From contig SDOX01000019.1 in assembly GCA_004565275.1 (NCBI GenBank), positions 740,340 through 804,339 on the forward strand: DNA of 64,000 nucleotides, given 5' to 3'. The notes under the pieces were generated by a model. That model did not search any database. It saw only the letters and a program-made list of their open reading frames with translations, and was not told where the DNA came from. The DNA comes from Nannochloropsis salina CCMP1776 (lineage: Eukaryota > Sar > Eustigmatophyceae > Eustigmatales > Monodopsidaceae). Shown here in pieces: positions 10,863 to 20,176 of this stretch (its first letter is position 1; every line of letters begins with the position of its first letter). Made by a program: the position numbers and the translations under genes.

Positions 10863-11664
10863 TCAGCCCTTCTTTTTCTCATTCATTTCCTGACTCCGGC
10901 TTGCAACGCTGTTCAAGGCACCCACCCCCAGTGTCCCTGCCATGAGTACGCCCAAAGCCGGCTGGATCACCGGCATCCATATGTCTGTGAACTTGTCGAT
11001 CACGGTGGCATCGTTTAAAGCCGACTTAAACACGACACCTGTCACGAACCAGCCCAGAAAGCCCAAGACCACGAAGAAGTCGGCGACCAGCACCTTCTGC
11101 AAGATCGATCCTGCTTTGTCTGCAAACGAGGCAAAACCAGTCACATCTCCCTCTAGAGCCTGAACTTCTCTCTCTTTCTTCCTAAACCGGACAATGTCTT
11201 GCTGTAGGCGTTCTTGGAGGTCCACCTCCCCCGGGAAGATGGGAGACGAGCTTGAAGCATCCTGAATGTTGACAGAGGAGTTGGGGGGATCCTTTGAACT
11301 ACCGCTATTTACATTATCTTGCAGGAGTTCAGCGGGCAGCGGAACTTTGCGCTTGCGCTTCTTGAAAGTGCTGTTGGCGGGCCCGCCTGAATTATCGTCA
11401 GAAGCCGAGTTTTTCGATTGGAAGGAAGAGCGTCCAACTGCTGTGAAACCTGCAAAACCGACACCTTTAAGACACGATGAGAATTTGGACAATTTCTGTA
11501 TGGGTTGCTGATATAAAACACATGAATGGGCGCACGGTCCTACTCAGGCCGACAGAGGAAAGTGACTTACTTGAAGAGGCTGGGGATGTAGGAGCACGGG
11601 GAAGCCGGAAGCCTTCGACCCAGCCGAGGAGGCCGAGAGCAAAGGCCACCACCCAGGGGCGCAT
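10863..11664 (-). CDS. Plastid-targeted two-helix membrane protein of unknown function
   Basis: Two exons, 11571-11664 and 10863-11449, give 226 residues. Exon 1 encodes a hydrophobic signal (PWVVAFALGLLGWVEG) with a G-F junction followed by RLPRAP, fitting a bipartite plastid presequence. The intron begins GTAAGT, ends GCAG, and splits a serine codon in phase 1, which keeps the frame. The mature protein has a Ser- and Asn-rich N-terminal part, a predicted helical or coiled segment (ERLQQDIVRFRKKEREVQAL) and two hydrophobic helices (VLVADFFVVLGFLGWFVTGV and IQPALGVLMAGTLGVGAL). It probably sits in a plastid membrane with a stromal helical domain. I do not recognise the family. Confidence 0.72.
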
Positions 11665-12051
11665 TTTTTAGACTCTACTTTTGACCCAGAGATCGGCTGA
11701 CGCGCAGGCCTGTTGTCGTGTTTGTGAGACAAGTTTATAAACTAAGGCACAGGAGGAGGTTGGATGCCAGAGGGGAGCGAAGGGCGGGAGGAAACAGGGG
11801 GGGATGGTGGAGAACAGGGGTCTTAATTTGCAAACAGCGGCGTTTCCCAGGTCATTGTTCGCACCGTCGTGTCAGTATCATGAGCACAAAGTCATCAAAA
11901 ACAGGGAAGACACCTGTCATGGAGGTGGGGGCCGCCTTATCAAGATAATGCGGTGGGACAGCTTTTCAAACCTCCCCGGGATTCCTCTTCGCAGGTAATC
12001 ACGTCCTGGTGGGGGATAAACGCCGGACAGGCCTCTCTGGGTGGGTTGTGA
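11665..12051. promoter_or_regulatory. Divergent intergenic region before the giant kinase gene
   Basis: The 387 bases separate two divergent starts. They contain purine-rich runs but no recognised gene. An upstream non-coding exon of the kinase gene cannot be excluded. Confidence 0.35.
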
Positions 12052-15000
12052 ATGGTCTTCTTGTCCAGTATGAGTCTTATTTTTGTGTTGCATGCCGTAC
12101 ATGCTAGTCGTGGGGCGGTATCATCGTCGCAGGAATCCATTGGTCGGCGGAGGCGACGGCCATGGGACAGACAGGGAGCACCTCCAGCACCACAACAAGA
12201 CAAGGGGGGTCCTGATTTGGAAAGCGGGCCTTGCGTGAGCAGCAACAGTAGCAGGAGCACGGGCAGTGGGAACGATGCCGACGATGAGCGGGAGTGTACG
12301 TCCTGGAAGTTGCAGAGGGCCCGGTTGTTGCAGGAGAACGCCGGTTTCATCGACACGCACCTGGTAGAACACCGGCTTTGGTGCTGCGGAGGGGCCTCTC
12401 CTGAATGGAAGGTGGGGAGGACAGACGTGCCCTTATCTCAGGCAGGGGCCGCAGCTGTGGCAGGCAATGGCGTAGCGTCCAGCCGGAAGTCCCACCTCGC
12501 CCACCCCCTCGTGCACCGCTTCCGGGACCCGAGGGTGGAGTCCGCTTTCGCAACATTCCAAGCGAACAGTCAAGGTGGGACGTGGTGGGCGTTGGCCTGG
12601 ACGCTGTGCCTGGGGGCCCTATCAGTTTCCTCGATCGCTCTGGTCCGCTCCTTCCTCCATGTGTGGACAACGCCAGGCGCCGAGGAGGGCTCCCTCCAGG
12701 CTTTCGACGGCATCGTCTATACCTTCATCATCGCCGTGTACCTCGTGCGCTCTCATCGACTCTTTCGCATCCGTCGCGCCCTCCTGGCCGGCCACCCCCC
12801 GCCCCCGCCCCCCGCCTTCCCCCCTCGCTCCCCCCTCCTCCGGGCCTGGCGCGCCTTCTGCGCCCACCACTACGTCGTCCTTCTCCTCCTCGTTCCTGTC
12901 CTTGTGGAGCGTGCATTCCACCGGCCCATGCTCATGGCCCTCCACCTGGCCATTTCCTGCGTCTTCCTCCTCACCACCGCGGGGCTCTTGCTCGCACACG
13001 CTGTCGCCTACGCGGTGCTCGGCTGCATGGGCTACCTCCTGCACCTCCTTCTCGCCCACCTCCACCTGGACGGGTCGCCCGCGGTGTGGAGAGAGAATGG
13101 CGTCCTAGCCCACACCTGGGCCCTCTTTCTGGGACTCTGCCTCGCCTACTTCTTGGCCCGCTCCCGGGAAATGATTCTTCGCGAGCACTTCAAGGTCCAG
13201 TTCCTGGGAGCCTACCTCTTCCAGCGCGGCCGCCTCGAACAAGCCCTCGCCGACCGCCTCCTCCTTGCCACACTGCCCATGGCCGTGGCCCACCACGCCC
13301 TGGACCCGCGCGACCTGCCGCCGCCCTCCACGTTTCCCACCCTCGCTCCTTCCCTCTATTTCTCCAGAACAAGCGCGGCCTCCTACGCTCGGTCCTCCGC
13401 CTCCTTGGCACGCGCCGTAACTCCTCCTCCCTCGTCCCACAACCCCGTCCCCGCCGCTCCATCCCCCGGGAATCCCCCAGGCGTCGGCCCGCCCGCCATG
13501 GGCGCGAGTGGGACGGCTCCCTTCGCCCTCCACGCAAACACGTTGGGTAGGAGGGGCAGTGACGCCATGTTTCCCTCTGCTCGTCCGCCCGAGGTGGCTC
13601 CCACCGATCCCGGAGTCGGGGGCGTGGGAGCTGGGGCATCCTGCGCGGCGACATCCACGGCCGCTGCCGGCTCGGAACGGGCCTCGGATGGGACCTCGAC
13701 CACCTTGCCCGCCCTTGCCTCCTGCTCGGCCCCCTCTACCAGCGCTCCGGCGGGGAGGACCACGAGCGCCGCGGGCAGTCTACCGGCGCCGCATGGGGAG
13801 GAGGACAGGGACGGGCGTGTGTCGGAGGAGTCGGTGTGGGTGTACCCCTCGCCCCGCCTTGTCCGTGACGCGCTCGCCCGCTATAAAGGCCGCCTCCCGC
13901 CGTCCCTGCACCCGTTCCAGATTCCCCCTGCAAGCCGCTTCGTTCAACGGAAATTTTGCACGGTCCTAGTCGCAAAAGCCGTCCGGGCAGGCGGATCCCA
14001 CCTTTTGGTTCCTCCCCTGCGCCTAAGCCGCGCCCTATCGGAGTTTGATTTGGTCGTGGGCCATCACAAGGTGACCAAGGTGTGCAACACGGGAAGCAGC
14101 TACACGGCCTCCTGCGGGTTGTTCGAAAGCTGGGGCTCTGCGCGTAGGGATGCCTTGGCCGCGGTGGCGGCGGCCAGTGATCTGGTGGCGATTGCAGAGG
14201 CGCTGGGGCTGGATATGTGCGTGGGCGTGGCGTCGGGATCGGTAGTAGGGGTGTTAGACCCTTTGTCGCACTCCTTTTATGACCTGGTGGGAGACGTTGT
14301 CAGTTCAGCCACGCTAATGGCGGATTTGGGCATGAGCGGGCAGGTCTTTGTCGGGGATTCCTCCCACCAGCTGCTGGACCACAAGGAGTGGAGCTTCCGT
14401 CTGCCCCGCGTGGGCACGCACAACGTCTCGGTGCGCCTCCTGAACGGACACGAGGAGACCCTGAAAGCCCTCTCGAACCCTTATGCCACTTCTTGGTGGT
14501 TCGAGCATCGGCAGCAAATCGTGCTGGACGAGCTTGCTGCGGAAGATGGGGTACGGGACGCGAGTGCGCACGGTCCCAGTCCTGAGATTCTGGGTCTGAA
14601 GTCATCCTCCGTCACAGCTGTCTCCCAAGAGGCGTGGGAGCGCGATTTGGAGGAAGGGTCTCTGTCTGGTCGTACTGGTGGCGGCTCCCCGCAGGCATGC
14701 AAGCGCGGTCGCGAGCAGCCTGATGGAAAAAACCCACGCCCGTTCACCATTGCCAGCGTCTATGAACTTCGAGAGCAGCTGGAGGCAAGTGGAAGTGGAG
14801 AAAGGCGGGAGGGCAAAGGATACCAGTCTCTATCCGTGCAACCCTGGCCGGTCACCTTGGAGACCCTTGACCGAAGTGTCTCGGATGCTGCGTCTGGCCG
14901 GCAGACACGTGCGGAGGTGCTAGAAGAGGAGGCGGAATTTCGCGCGTTCGTCCTTGGACAGCGCCTAGAGTTGGAGGTACTGCTGTTGGCGCTCTGCACA

Positions 15001-18000
15001 ACTACTTTTCTCTGGACCACGAACCTATACAGCTGGACTCTAGGCCCGTTTCTTGTCTTGCTCGTCGTTCAGTGTGCGCTCCGCTGGCAACACGTGGACA
15101 ATAGCCGGCTGGCATCCCTTCTGGTGGGCCTGTATGGGTGCGCGGTAGGAGCACTGCTTCTAGGCATGGCGTTTGTGAACCACGACGTCTTCGCGCTCTC
15201 CGTCCTTCGGGGAGTTTTCCTCCTTAGTCCTGTTGTGTACATCCCCGCCAGCAAGGCCTCCGCACTGGCAGGGGCCATTTTTGCCTTTCTTCTGCTAAAT
15301 CATATCATCATCTGGATCGCATCCTCTTCGCCCAGACCAGACGAGCTTCATTACGTGCTAGGCCGGTACTGCTGGTACGGGGCCCTGGTTGCCGTCCTGC
15401 TGACATACCATCGTCAAACAGAGCGCCTGGGTCTGACTTTGCCCCGTCAGGTCTATCCTTACGTGCAGGAGCTGCAGGCCTTTGCAAGCGTGCTCTCGGC
15501 GAGGACCGATGCGGTGGTGGCTAAGTTGGTGCCATCGAATGTAGACGTTCGTCGCCTTTTGCTCCACGCGCAGCAACAGCGCTTAGGAGGCCACCTGGCA
15601 TTTCGGACACAAGCTGTGATCGTGCACATCGACTTTCGAGCTTTGAGCAAGTTGGACGGATTGGTCTCACCCTTGCAGCTCTGTGCCTTCCAGAACCGCC
15701 TGTTGGGGATGTTGGATGGGGCAGTGCGTCTCTTCTCTGCCTCACACCTGTGGCACTCCGGACACGTTTTCGTGGTGGCTTGCGGCCTCGATCCCGCACT
15801 CAGCCAATCCTTACCTTCCAGTCCCGCAGGAAGCGGCGACCGTCCGCCAGCGTCCACCTTTGATGGCAACGGTCATGACCCAGTGCTACAGGCCCTTGGA
15901 CTGTCTCGTTTCATCAAAATAAAAATACATGAGTTCAACTTAAAGAACCACGTCTCCCTTTCCGTACGCGTGGGGATCGCTCGGGGGACCATCACCTTGA
16001 ACTCCGCCAGCACAGAACGCTTCGATGCCACCGGCAGCCCCATATTGATAGCTAAAGTCCTGGCTCTGCGCACCCTAGCGACCATGGTGACGGCAGATAT
16101 AGCGCTCCATGTCCAGCGACATGCTCCTCCGGAGAAGCTCAAGACAATCACGTTTCACCCCGTCACGGAGGGGCAGATACCCTTGCTGCACGGGAACACC
16201 GTGGAGGCCGTGGAGGTGACGCTGGAATCTCAGCTTCCTGACCACTTAACTGTCGGCCCTCGGTTGGAGGACTTCGAAATATTGGGACTTCTTGGTTCAG
16301 GAGGCTATGGGTCTGTGCACCTGGCTAGAGAGGGCCACAGCGGAGGTTTGGTGGCGATGAAGGTTATGTTTAAGCGCCGCCGGGGCGTCTCGGACTTGAT
16401 GCGTGTGGAATTGAATGTCTTGGCTCAAGTGCAGCACCCGCACGTGGTGCAGTTCCACTACTGCTTGCAAACCAAGAGCCGGATTATTCTAGTCATGGAA
16501 TACATCCGCGGTGGCACCCTCAAGGCCTTGCTCAAGGAGCCCTTATCATTACGGCCTCCGCCCCGAGTCTTGCGTCGCTGGGCTGCAGAGTTGGTGCTCG
16601 CCTTAGGATACTTGCATTCGTTGCACGTAATCCATCGGGACATCAAACCGGACAATTGTATGGTGGGTGAGGACGGGCACCTCAAGTTGATGGATTTCGG
16701 GCTAGCAAAGGTCCTTCAGCGGGGGACAGAGGCAGCGACATTCGGGCCCGGAGCGGACCCTGCAGGCGGTATTAAATCGGAAGGCGTCGGAGGAGAAGTC
16801 GCAGAGGGAATGGTTGCAGGCGCCAGTAGTGGTGGAACTTCCGGTGCTGCCTCGACGACAGGGCTAGTTGCGGCCTCGGACAGTCTGCAGCAAGTGGCGG
16901 CGGCTAACGCAGCGTGGAGCGATAATAGTGGCTACACGGATATCATGCCATTGATGCAGCGACTCATGCCCCAGCGCTCGTACCAGGCCTCTGCCTCCTT
17001 TCTCAACGCGGAAGATGCAAGCGCGGGTTCGTCGGCTGCTTTCACCCAGCAGGCTCCGTTTCGCGTCCTGGTGGTGGAAGATGAGCCTTTCACGCGTCTG
17101 ATTACCAAGTCGTTAGTAAAGAGTATGGGGTTCCAACCGCTTACCGCAGCGCACGGAAAGAAGGCGCTCGAAGTCCTGCGGGCAAGCTTGCGGACGCCGC
17201 AGCCTGTCGATCTGGTCCTCCTCGACCTGGAGCTGCCCGTTATGACCGGTCCGGAGGTTCTTGCCGAGATGCAGGCAGACGTGTCGCTGCGAACAGTGCC
17301 CGTGGTTGTCTTGAGTGTCGATGACAGAACGGCGGACATTGCCGCCTGCATGGAGCTGGGGGCGAAAGATTATTTTATCAAGCCCATTCGGATGGATATG
17401 GCGCCGTCTTTGTTAAAATTTGCACGCGATCGCCGGCGCGAGATGGCTTGTGTGGGGGCTCAGAATCGGCTGTCGGAGGGCCTGGAAGGAGAAGAAGAAG
17501 ATGATGAGGAGGAAGAGGAGACCAAGGGTATGGGAGAGGACAAGAGGAGACAGATAAGTTATCTTGCGGACAAGAAGCAGAATGCCCGAGATCAAGCATT
17601 GCATGGCAGTGACGCGGAAGGAATTGAGTCAAAACGATCAAACCAGTCGCAACAAAAAAAAGAAGATGGCGAAGATTACTGCCATCCCAAGACGGTCCTG
17701 TCAGAAATCTCGTTCCAGCGGCCAGTCGCAGCAGGCAAGAAGGACCAGCGTGAGCAGCGCCCCACAGAGCAGGGGCAAGCAGCGTGGCAACAAGAGGATA
17801 TATCATCAAAAGAAAGTCAAGCTAGCAATGGAAGAAAGATTAGACGGCTCAGACAGCAGCCTCAGGAGGACCAAAAGGGCGTGCAACCTGTTCCTGAGCG
17901 GCAATGCCACATTTCTGCGGATCTGATGTGGGATGGAAGTCCGCCAAATGCCGCCACGGCGGGTGCTGGTCGAGTCATAATAGAAGATAAGTTATTGCCG

Positions 18001-19482
18001 GGGATGCCGACGCGTGAGCACTTTTCCCTGGTCGGCACCCCTTACTACATGTGTCCCGAAATGCTCGATCGCCAACGGTACGGCCCTGCCCTGGACTATT
18101 GGGCGCTGGGCATCTTGCTATTTGAATGCTTTGCTGGAGCTCCACCGTTCACGGGGGAGACCCCCGAGGCGGTGTTCGCGGCCATCCGGGCAAGGAATAT
18201 ACCGTGGGGGAAGTTGAGGAAGGCGCTGGAGGGGGTCGCAGAGGAAACATTGGGGAGAAGGGAGGATGGGGGGAGGATAGATGTGGGGCACCTGGAGGAC
18301 TTGGTGCGGAGACTGCTGGAACCCGATCAGTTCCAAAGACTGGGCGCCGGGAAATGCGGCATCGAAGGCATTAAAAGCCACCCCTTTTTTGCAGGGCTCG
18401 AGTGGAAGACACTGTCCACGCAGGAGGTAGATTACCGCCCAGCGCCCAGGATGTATTCAGTCACGCAATGTCAGCAGTCTCTGGCACGACGCGAGAGGCA
18501 AAAGGATAAACAACAGCACAAAGGAGTGAGCAGGGAGGGCGGACAGACTGGAAGAATGCAAGTGAGCTCGAGTAGAGCACCTGCGGGGATTACGACGAGG
18601 CGGCGGCTGGGTTTGTCGGTGGGAATGGATGCGAGTGTGGACGAGGCCTTTGGAGAGGGTGTCGGTAGGGACGAGGATGCTCAGCTAACAATGACTTCGG
18701 ATTGGCGGGCCTTACTTACGACGACAACCGCCTCCTCGCTCTCCAGGTACGAGGAACTGAGTGAGGTTGGCGAGGAGTGCTTAAAGGAAGGGGAGGACAA
18801 ATGGGAGGAAGGAAAGGAGGAGAAGGAGAAGGCCAAGGAAGAAGTCAAGGAGGCCTGCTCGGCCACAAGCCCGCAGAAGGCAGCGAATATGGGGGTGGAA
18901 GGGAGTGGAGGGGGGGCTACCAAGTCTAGCGGTAAAGGTATGCAGCATTATCGTCGACTTTTCTCCCAGCAAACGTCCAAACTGAACTTCAAGAAAAGTA
19001 AAGCCTCCGGTCTTCCGCGGGCGGGGGAGCCGTTCTGTTCCTCTACCGGACGTAATACCTCGTCGGGGGGGAAAGAGCGCTCATACATATCTTTCTCGTC
19101 TGCCTCTTCGTCCATCTCATCCTTTTCTTCGTCGCGACGGCATGGAAGGCGGCGCCACGACCGTTTGAAGGGATTGGGGCATACGCCATTTAATCGTGAG
19201 CGATGGGTGGAGTTGATGGGAGAGGCTGGAGATGCACGGAGGCGGGAAAAGGGGGAAAGGGTGAAGGTGACTTCTCAGAAGGAATGCGCGGGAGTGGAGG
19301 ATTGCAAAGGCTCTGAGAGAATTAAACAAAGAAGCGGGCCGTCAAGGGGTGGGGAGGGCGTGGACAAGGGAGATAGCAGTCTTAGAAAGAATAATCACGC
19401 TTGCAGAAAGGGCGTCGATAAAGAAGGTGTTCTGGATTCGAGCTACATATGGGGAAAGATTGAAGAGGAAATGCGCCGTTAG
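12052..19482 (+). CDS. Membrane-bound cyclase-like / AGC-type kinase / receiver fusion protein
   Basis: One open frame of 2,476 residues. Order: about six membrane helices (residues ~178-370); Ser/Pro/Ala-rich linker; cyclase-homology domain 1 (~630-780); a second membrane bundle (~970-1122); cyclase-homology domain 2 (~1184-1355); Ser/Thr kinase N-lobe from ~1407 with glycine loop GSGGYGSV, Lys1437, HRD at 1528-1530 and DFG at 1548-1550; then, before the activation-segment end GTPYYMCPE (1995-2003), about 440 extra residues containing a complete receiver domain (~1670-1785: Glu1676-Asp1677, Asp1725, Ser1755, Lys1777). The kinase C-lobe ends with an AGC-like HPFF at ~2110, and a disordered tail follows. 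The first half copies the layout of animal transmembrane adenylyl cyclases, but both cyclase domains lack key catalytic residues. I infer a membrane sensor kinase controlled by nucleotide-like ligand binding and phosphorelay. It most resembles no single known family. Confidence 0.85.
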   Translation: MVFLSSMSLIFVLHAVHASRGAVSSSQESIGRRRRRPWDRQGAPPAPQQDKGGPDLESGPCVSSNSSRSTGSGNDADDERECTSWKLQRARLLQENAGFIDTHLVEHRLWCCGGASPEWKVGRTDVPLSQAGAAAVAGNGVASSRKSHLAHPLVHRFRDPRVESAFATFQANSQGGTWWALAWTLCLGALSVSSIALVRSFLHVWTTPGAEEGSLQAFDGIVYTFIIAVYLVRSHRLFRIRRALLAGHPPPPPPAFPPRSPLLRAWRAFCAHHYVVLLLLVPVLVERAFHRPMLMALHLAISCVFLLTTAGLLLAHAVAYAVLGCMGYLLHLLLAHLHLDGSPAVWRENGVLAHTWALFLGLCLAYFLARSREMILREHFKVQFLGAYLFQRGRLEQALADRLLLATLPMAVAHHALDPRDLPPPSTFPTLAPSLYFSRTSAASYARSSASLARAVTPPPSSHNPVPAAPSPGNPPGVGPPAMGASGTAPFALHANTLGRRGSDAMFPSARPPEVAPTDPGVGGVGAGASCAATSTAAAGSERASDGTSTTLPALASCSAPSTSAPAGRTTSAAGSLPAPHGEEDRDGRVSEESVWVYPSPRLVRDALARYKGRLPPSLHPFQIPPASRFVQRKFCTVLVAKAVRAGGSHLLVPPLRLSRALSEFDLVVGHHKVTKVCNTGSSYTASCGLFESWGSARRDALAAVAAASDLVAIAEALGLDMCVGVASGSVVGVLDPLSHSFYDLVGDVVSSATLMADLGMSGQVFVGDSSHQLLDHKEWSFRLPRVGTHNVSVRLLNGHEETLKALSNPYATSWWFEHRQQIVLDELAAEDGVRDASAHGPSPEILGLKSSSVTAVSQEAWERDLEEGSLSGRTGGGSPQACKRGREQPDGKNPRPFTIASVYELREQLEASGSGERREGKGYQSLSVQPWPVTLETLDRSVSDAASGRQTRAEVLEEEAEFRAFVLGQRLELEVLLLALCTTTFLWTTNLYSWTLGPFLVLLVVQCALRWQHVDNSRLASLLVGLYGCAVGALLLGMAFVNHDVFALSVLRGVFLLSPVVYIPASKASALAGAIFAFLLLNHIIIWIASSSPRPDELHYVLGRYCWYGALVAVLLTYHRQTERLGLTLPRQVYPYVQELQAFASVLSARTDAVVAKLVPSNVDVRRLLLHAQQQRLGGHLAFRTQAVIVHIDFRALSKLDGLVSPLQLCAFQNRLLGMLDGAVRLFSASHLWHSGHVFVVACGLDPALSQSLPSSPAGSGDRPPASTFDGNGHDPVLQALGLSRFIKIKIHEFNLKNHVSLSVRVGIARGTITLNSASTERFDATGSPILIAKVLALRTLATMVTADIALHVQRHAPPEKLKTITFHPVTEGQIPLLHGNTVEAVEVTLESQLPDHLTVGPRLEDFEILGLLGSGGYGSVHLAREGHSGGLVAMKVMFKRRRGVSDLMRVELNVLAQVQHPHVVQFHYCLQTKSRIILVMEYIRGGTLKALLKEPLSLRPPPRVLRRWAAELVLALGYLHSLHVIHRDIKPDNCMVGEDGHLKLMDFGLAKVLQRGTEAATFGPGADPAGGIKSEGVGGEVAEGMVAGASSGGTSGAASTTGLVAASDSLQQVAAANAAWSDNSGYTDIMPLMQRLMPQRSYQASASFLNAEDASAGSSAAFTQQAPFRVLVVEDEPFTRLITKSLVKSMGFQPLTAAHGKKALEVLRASLRTPQPVDLVLLDLELPVMTGPEVLAEMQADVSLRTVPVVVLSVDDRTADIAACMELGAKDYFIKPIRMDMAPSLLKFARDRRREMACVGAQNRLSEGLEGEEEDDEEEEETKGMGEDKRRQISYLADKKQNARDQALHGSDAEGIESKRSNQSQQKKEDGEDYCHPKTVLSEISFQRPVAAGKKDQREQRPTEQGQAAWQQEDISSKESQASNGRKIRRLRQQPQEDQKGVQPVPERQCHISADLMWDGSPPNAATAGAGRVIIEDKLLPGMPTREHFSLVGTPYYMCPEMLDRQRYGPALDYWALGILLFECFAGAPPFTGETPEAVFAAIRARNIPWGKLRKALEGVAEETLGRREDGGRIDVGHLEDLVRRLLEPDQFQRLGAGKCGIEGIKSHPFFAGLEWKTLSTQEVDYRPAPRMYSVTQCQQSLARRERQKDKQQHKGVSREGGQTGRMQVSSSRAPAGITTRRRLGLSVGMDASVDEAFGEGVGRDEDAQLTMTSDWRALLTTTTASSLSRYEELSEVGEECLKEGEDKWEEGKEEKEKAKEEVKEACSATSPQKAANMGVEGSGGGATKSSGKGMQHYRRLFSQQTSKLNFKKSKASGLPRAGEPFCSSTGRNTSSGGKERSYISFSSASSSISSFSSSRRHGRRRHDRLKGLGHTPFNRERWVELMGEAGDARRREKGERVKVTSQKECAGVEDCKGSERIKQRSGPSRGGEGVDKGDSSLRKNNHACRKGVDKEGVLDSSYIWGKIEEEMRR

Positions 19483-19902
19483 AAGGTAAGTTGTTGTCCA
19501 AGGAAAATGTTTGTCGTCTAATGATGTGTAGCAGTGAACCTGTGGGGAGGGTTGTGTATGCGGAAGCAACCTTTTTTGCGACAGGATGGGACTTGCTTTG
19601 AGAGGTTAAATGCTCAATCCTTCCGCCGCGTGCTTTTTCGAATCGCCATCGACAAAAGCAGTCGAGGACGCCCAGACCGTCTTTCTCTAAAGCACGGTCC
19701 AGTGCGGACTCCTGGCTTTGGAGGTGGAGAAGAAAAGCTCAACGCGTGGGGGAAGGGACTTACGTCACAAGTCTGTTCTTACTAATGGTTGCAAGAAAAC
19801 CGGTCGGAGAGGGTTCTTTGAGTATTCGGCTTGAAGCTTTTGCGTATGTAGGCTCGAATAATACGTACCCTCCACACTCAGAACGCATCTTCGTGGTGTC
19901 GG

Positions 19903-19953
19903 GATGATGATGATGATGATGACGATGATGATGACGATGATGATGATGATGAT
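19903..19953. repeat. GAT/ATG trinucleotide microsatellite with GAC variants
   Basis: About 17 units of GATGAT, with two GAC interruptions, lie in the intergenic stretch. It is a simple sequence repeat and not in a supported reading frame. Confidence 0.9.
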
Positions 19954-20130
19954 TCTTTAAATAGAAGGTGAGATTATTATGAGTGGTTCTTGCATTCTGT
20001 ATATATCCATACGGGAATGAGTACGACTCATAATTTATACAGTTACCTTCTCAGCAGGTACAGAAAGGAGTCATACAAGTTATGGTTTTGATACCTCAAG
20101 ACAATCTGTAGAAACAAGGATTTGCGCGGA

Positions 20131-20176
20131 AAATTCGGGTAACACTAATGTGCAAATTCGGGTAACACTAATGTGC
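20131..20176. repeat. Perfect 23-bp tandem duplication
   Basis: Two identical adjacent 23-base units (20131-20153 and 20154-20176), each starting AAATTCGGGT and ending ACTAATGTGC. Identity of the copies suggests a recent duplication. Confidence 0.92.

Noticed and set aside
12405-13550. 381-codon plus-strand frame within the giant kinase gene
   Set aside because: It is Pro/Arg-rich text in another frame of the membrane-helix region and shows no domain.
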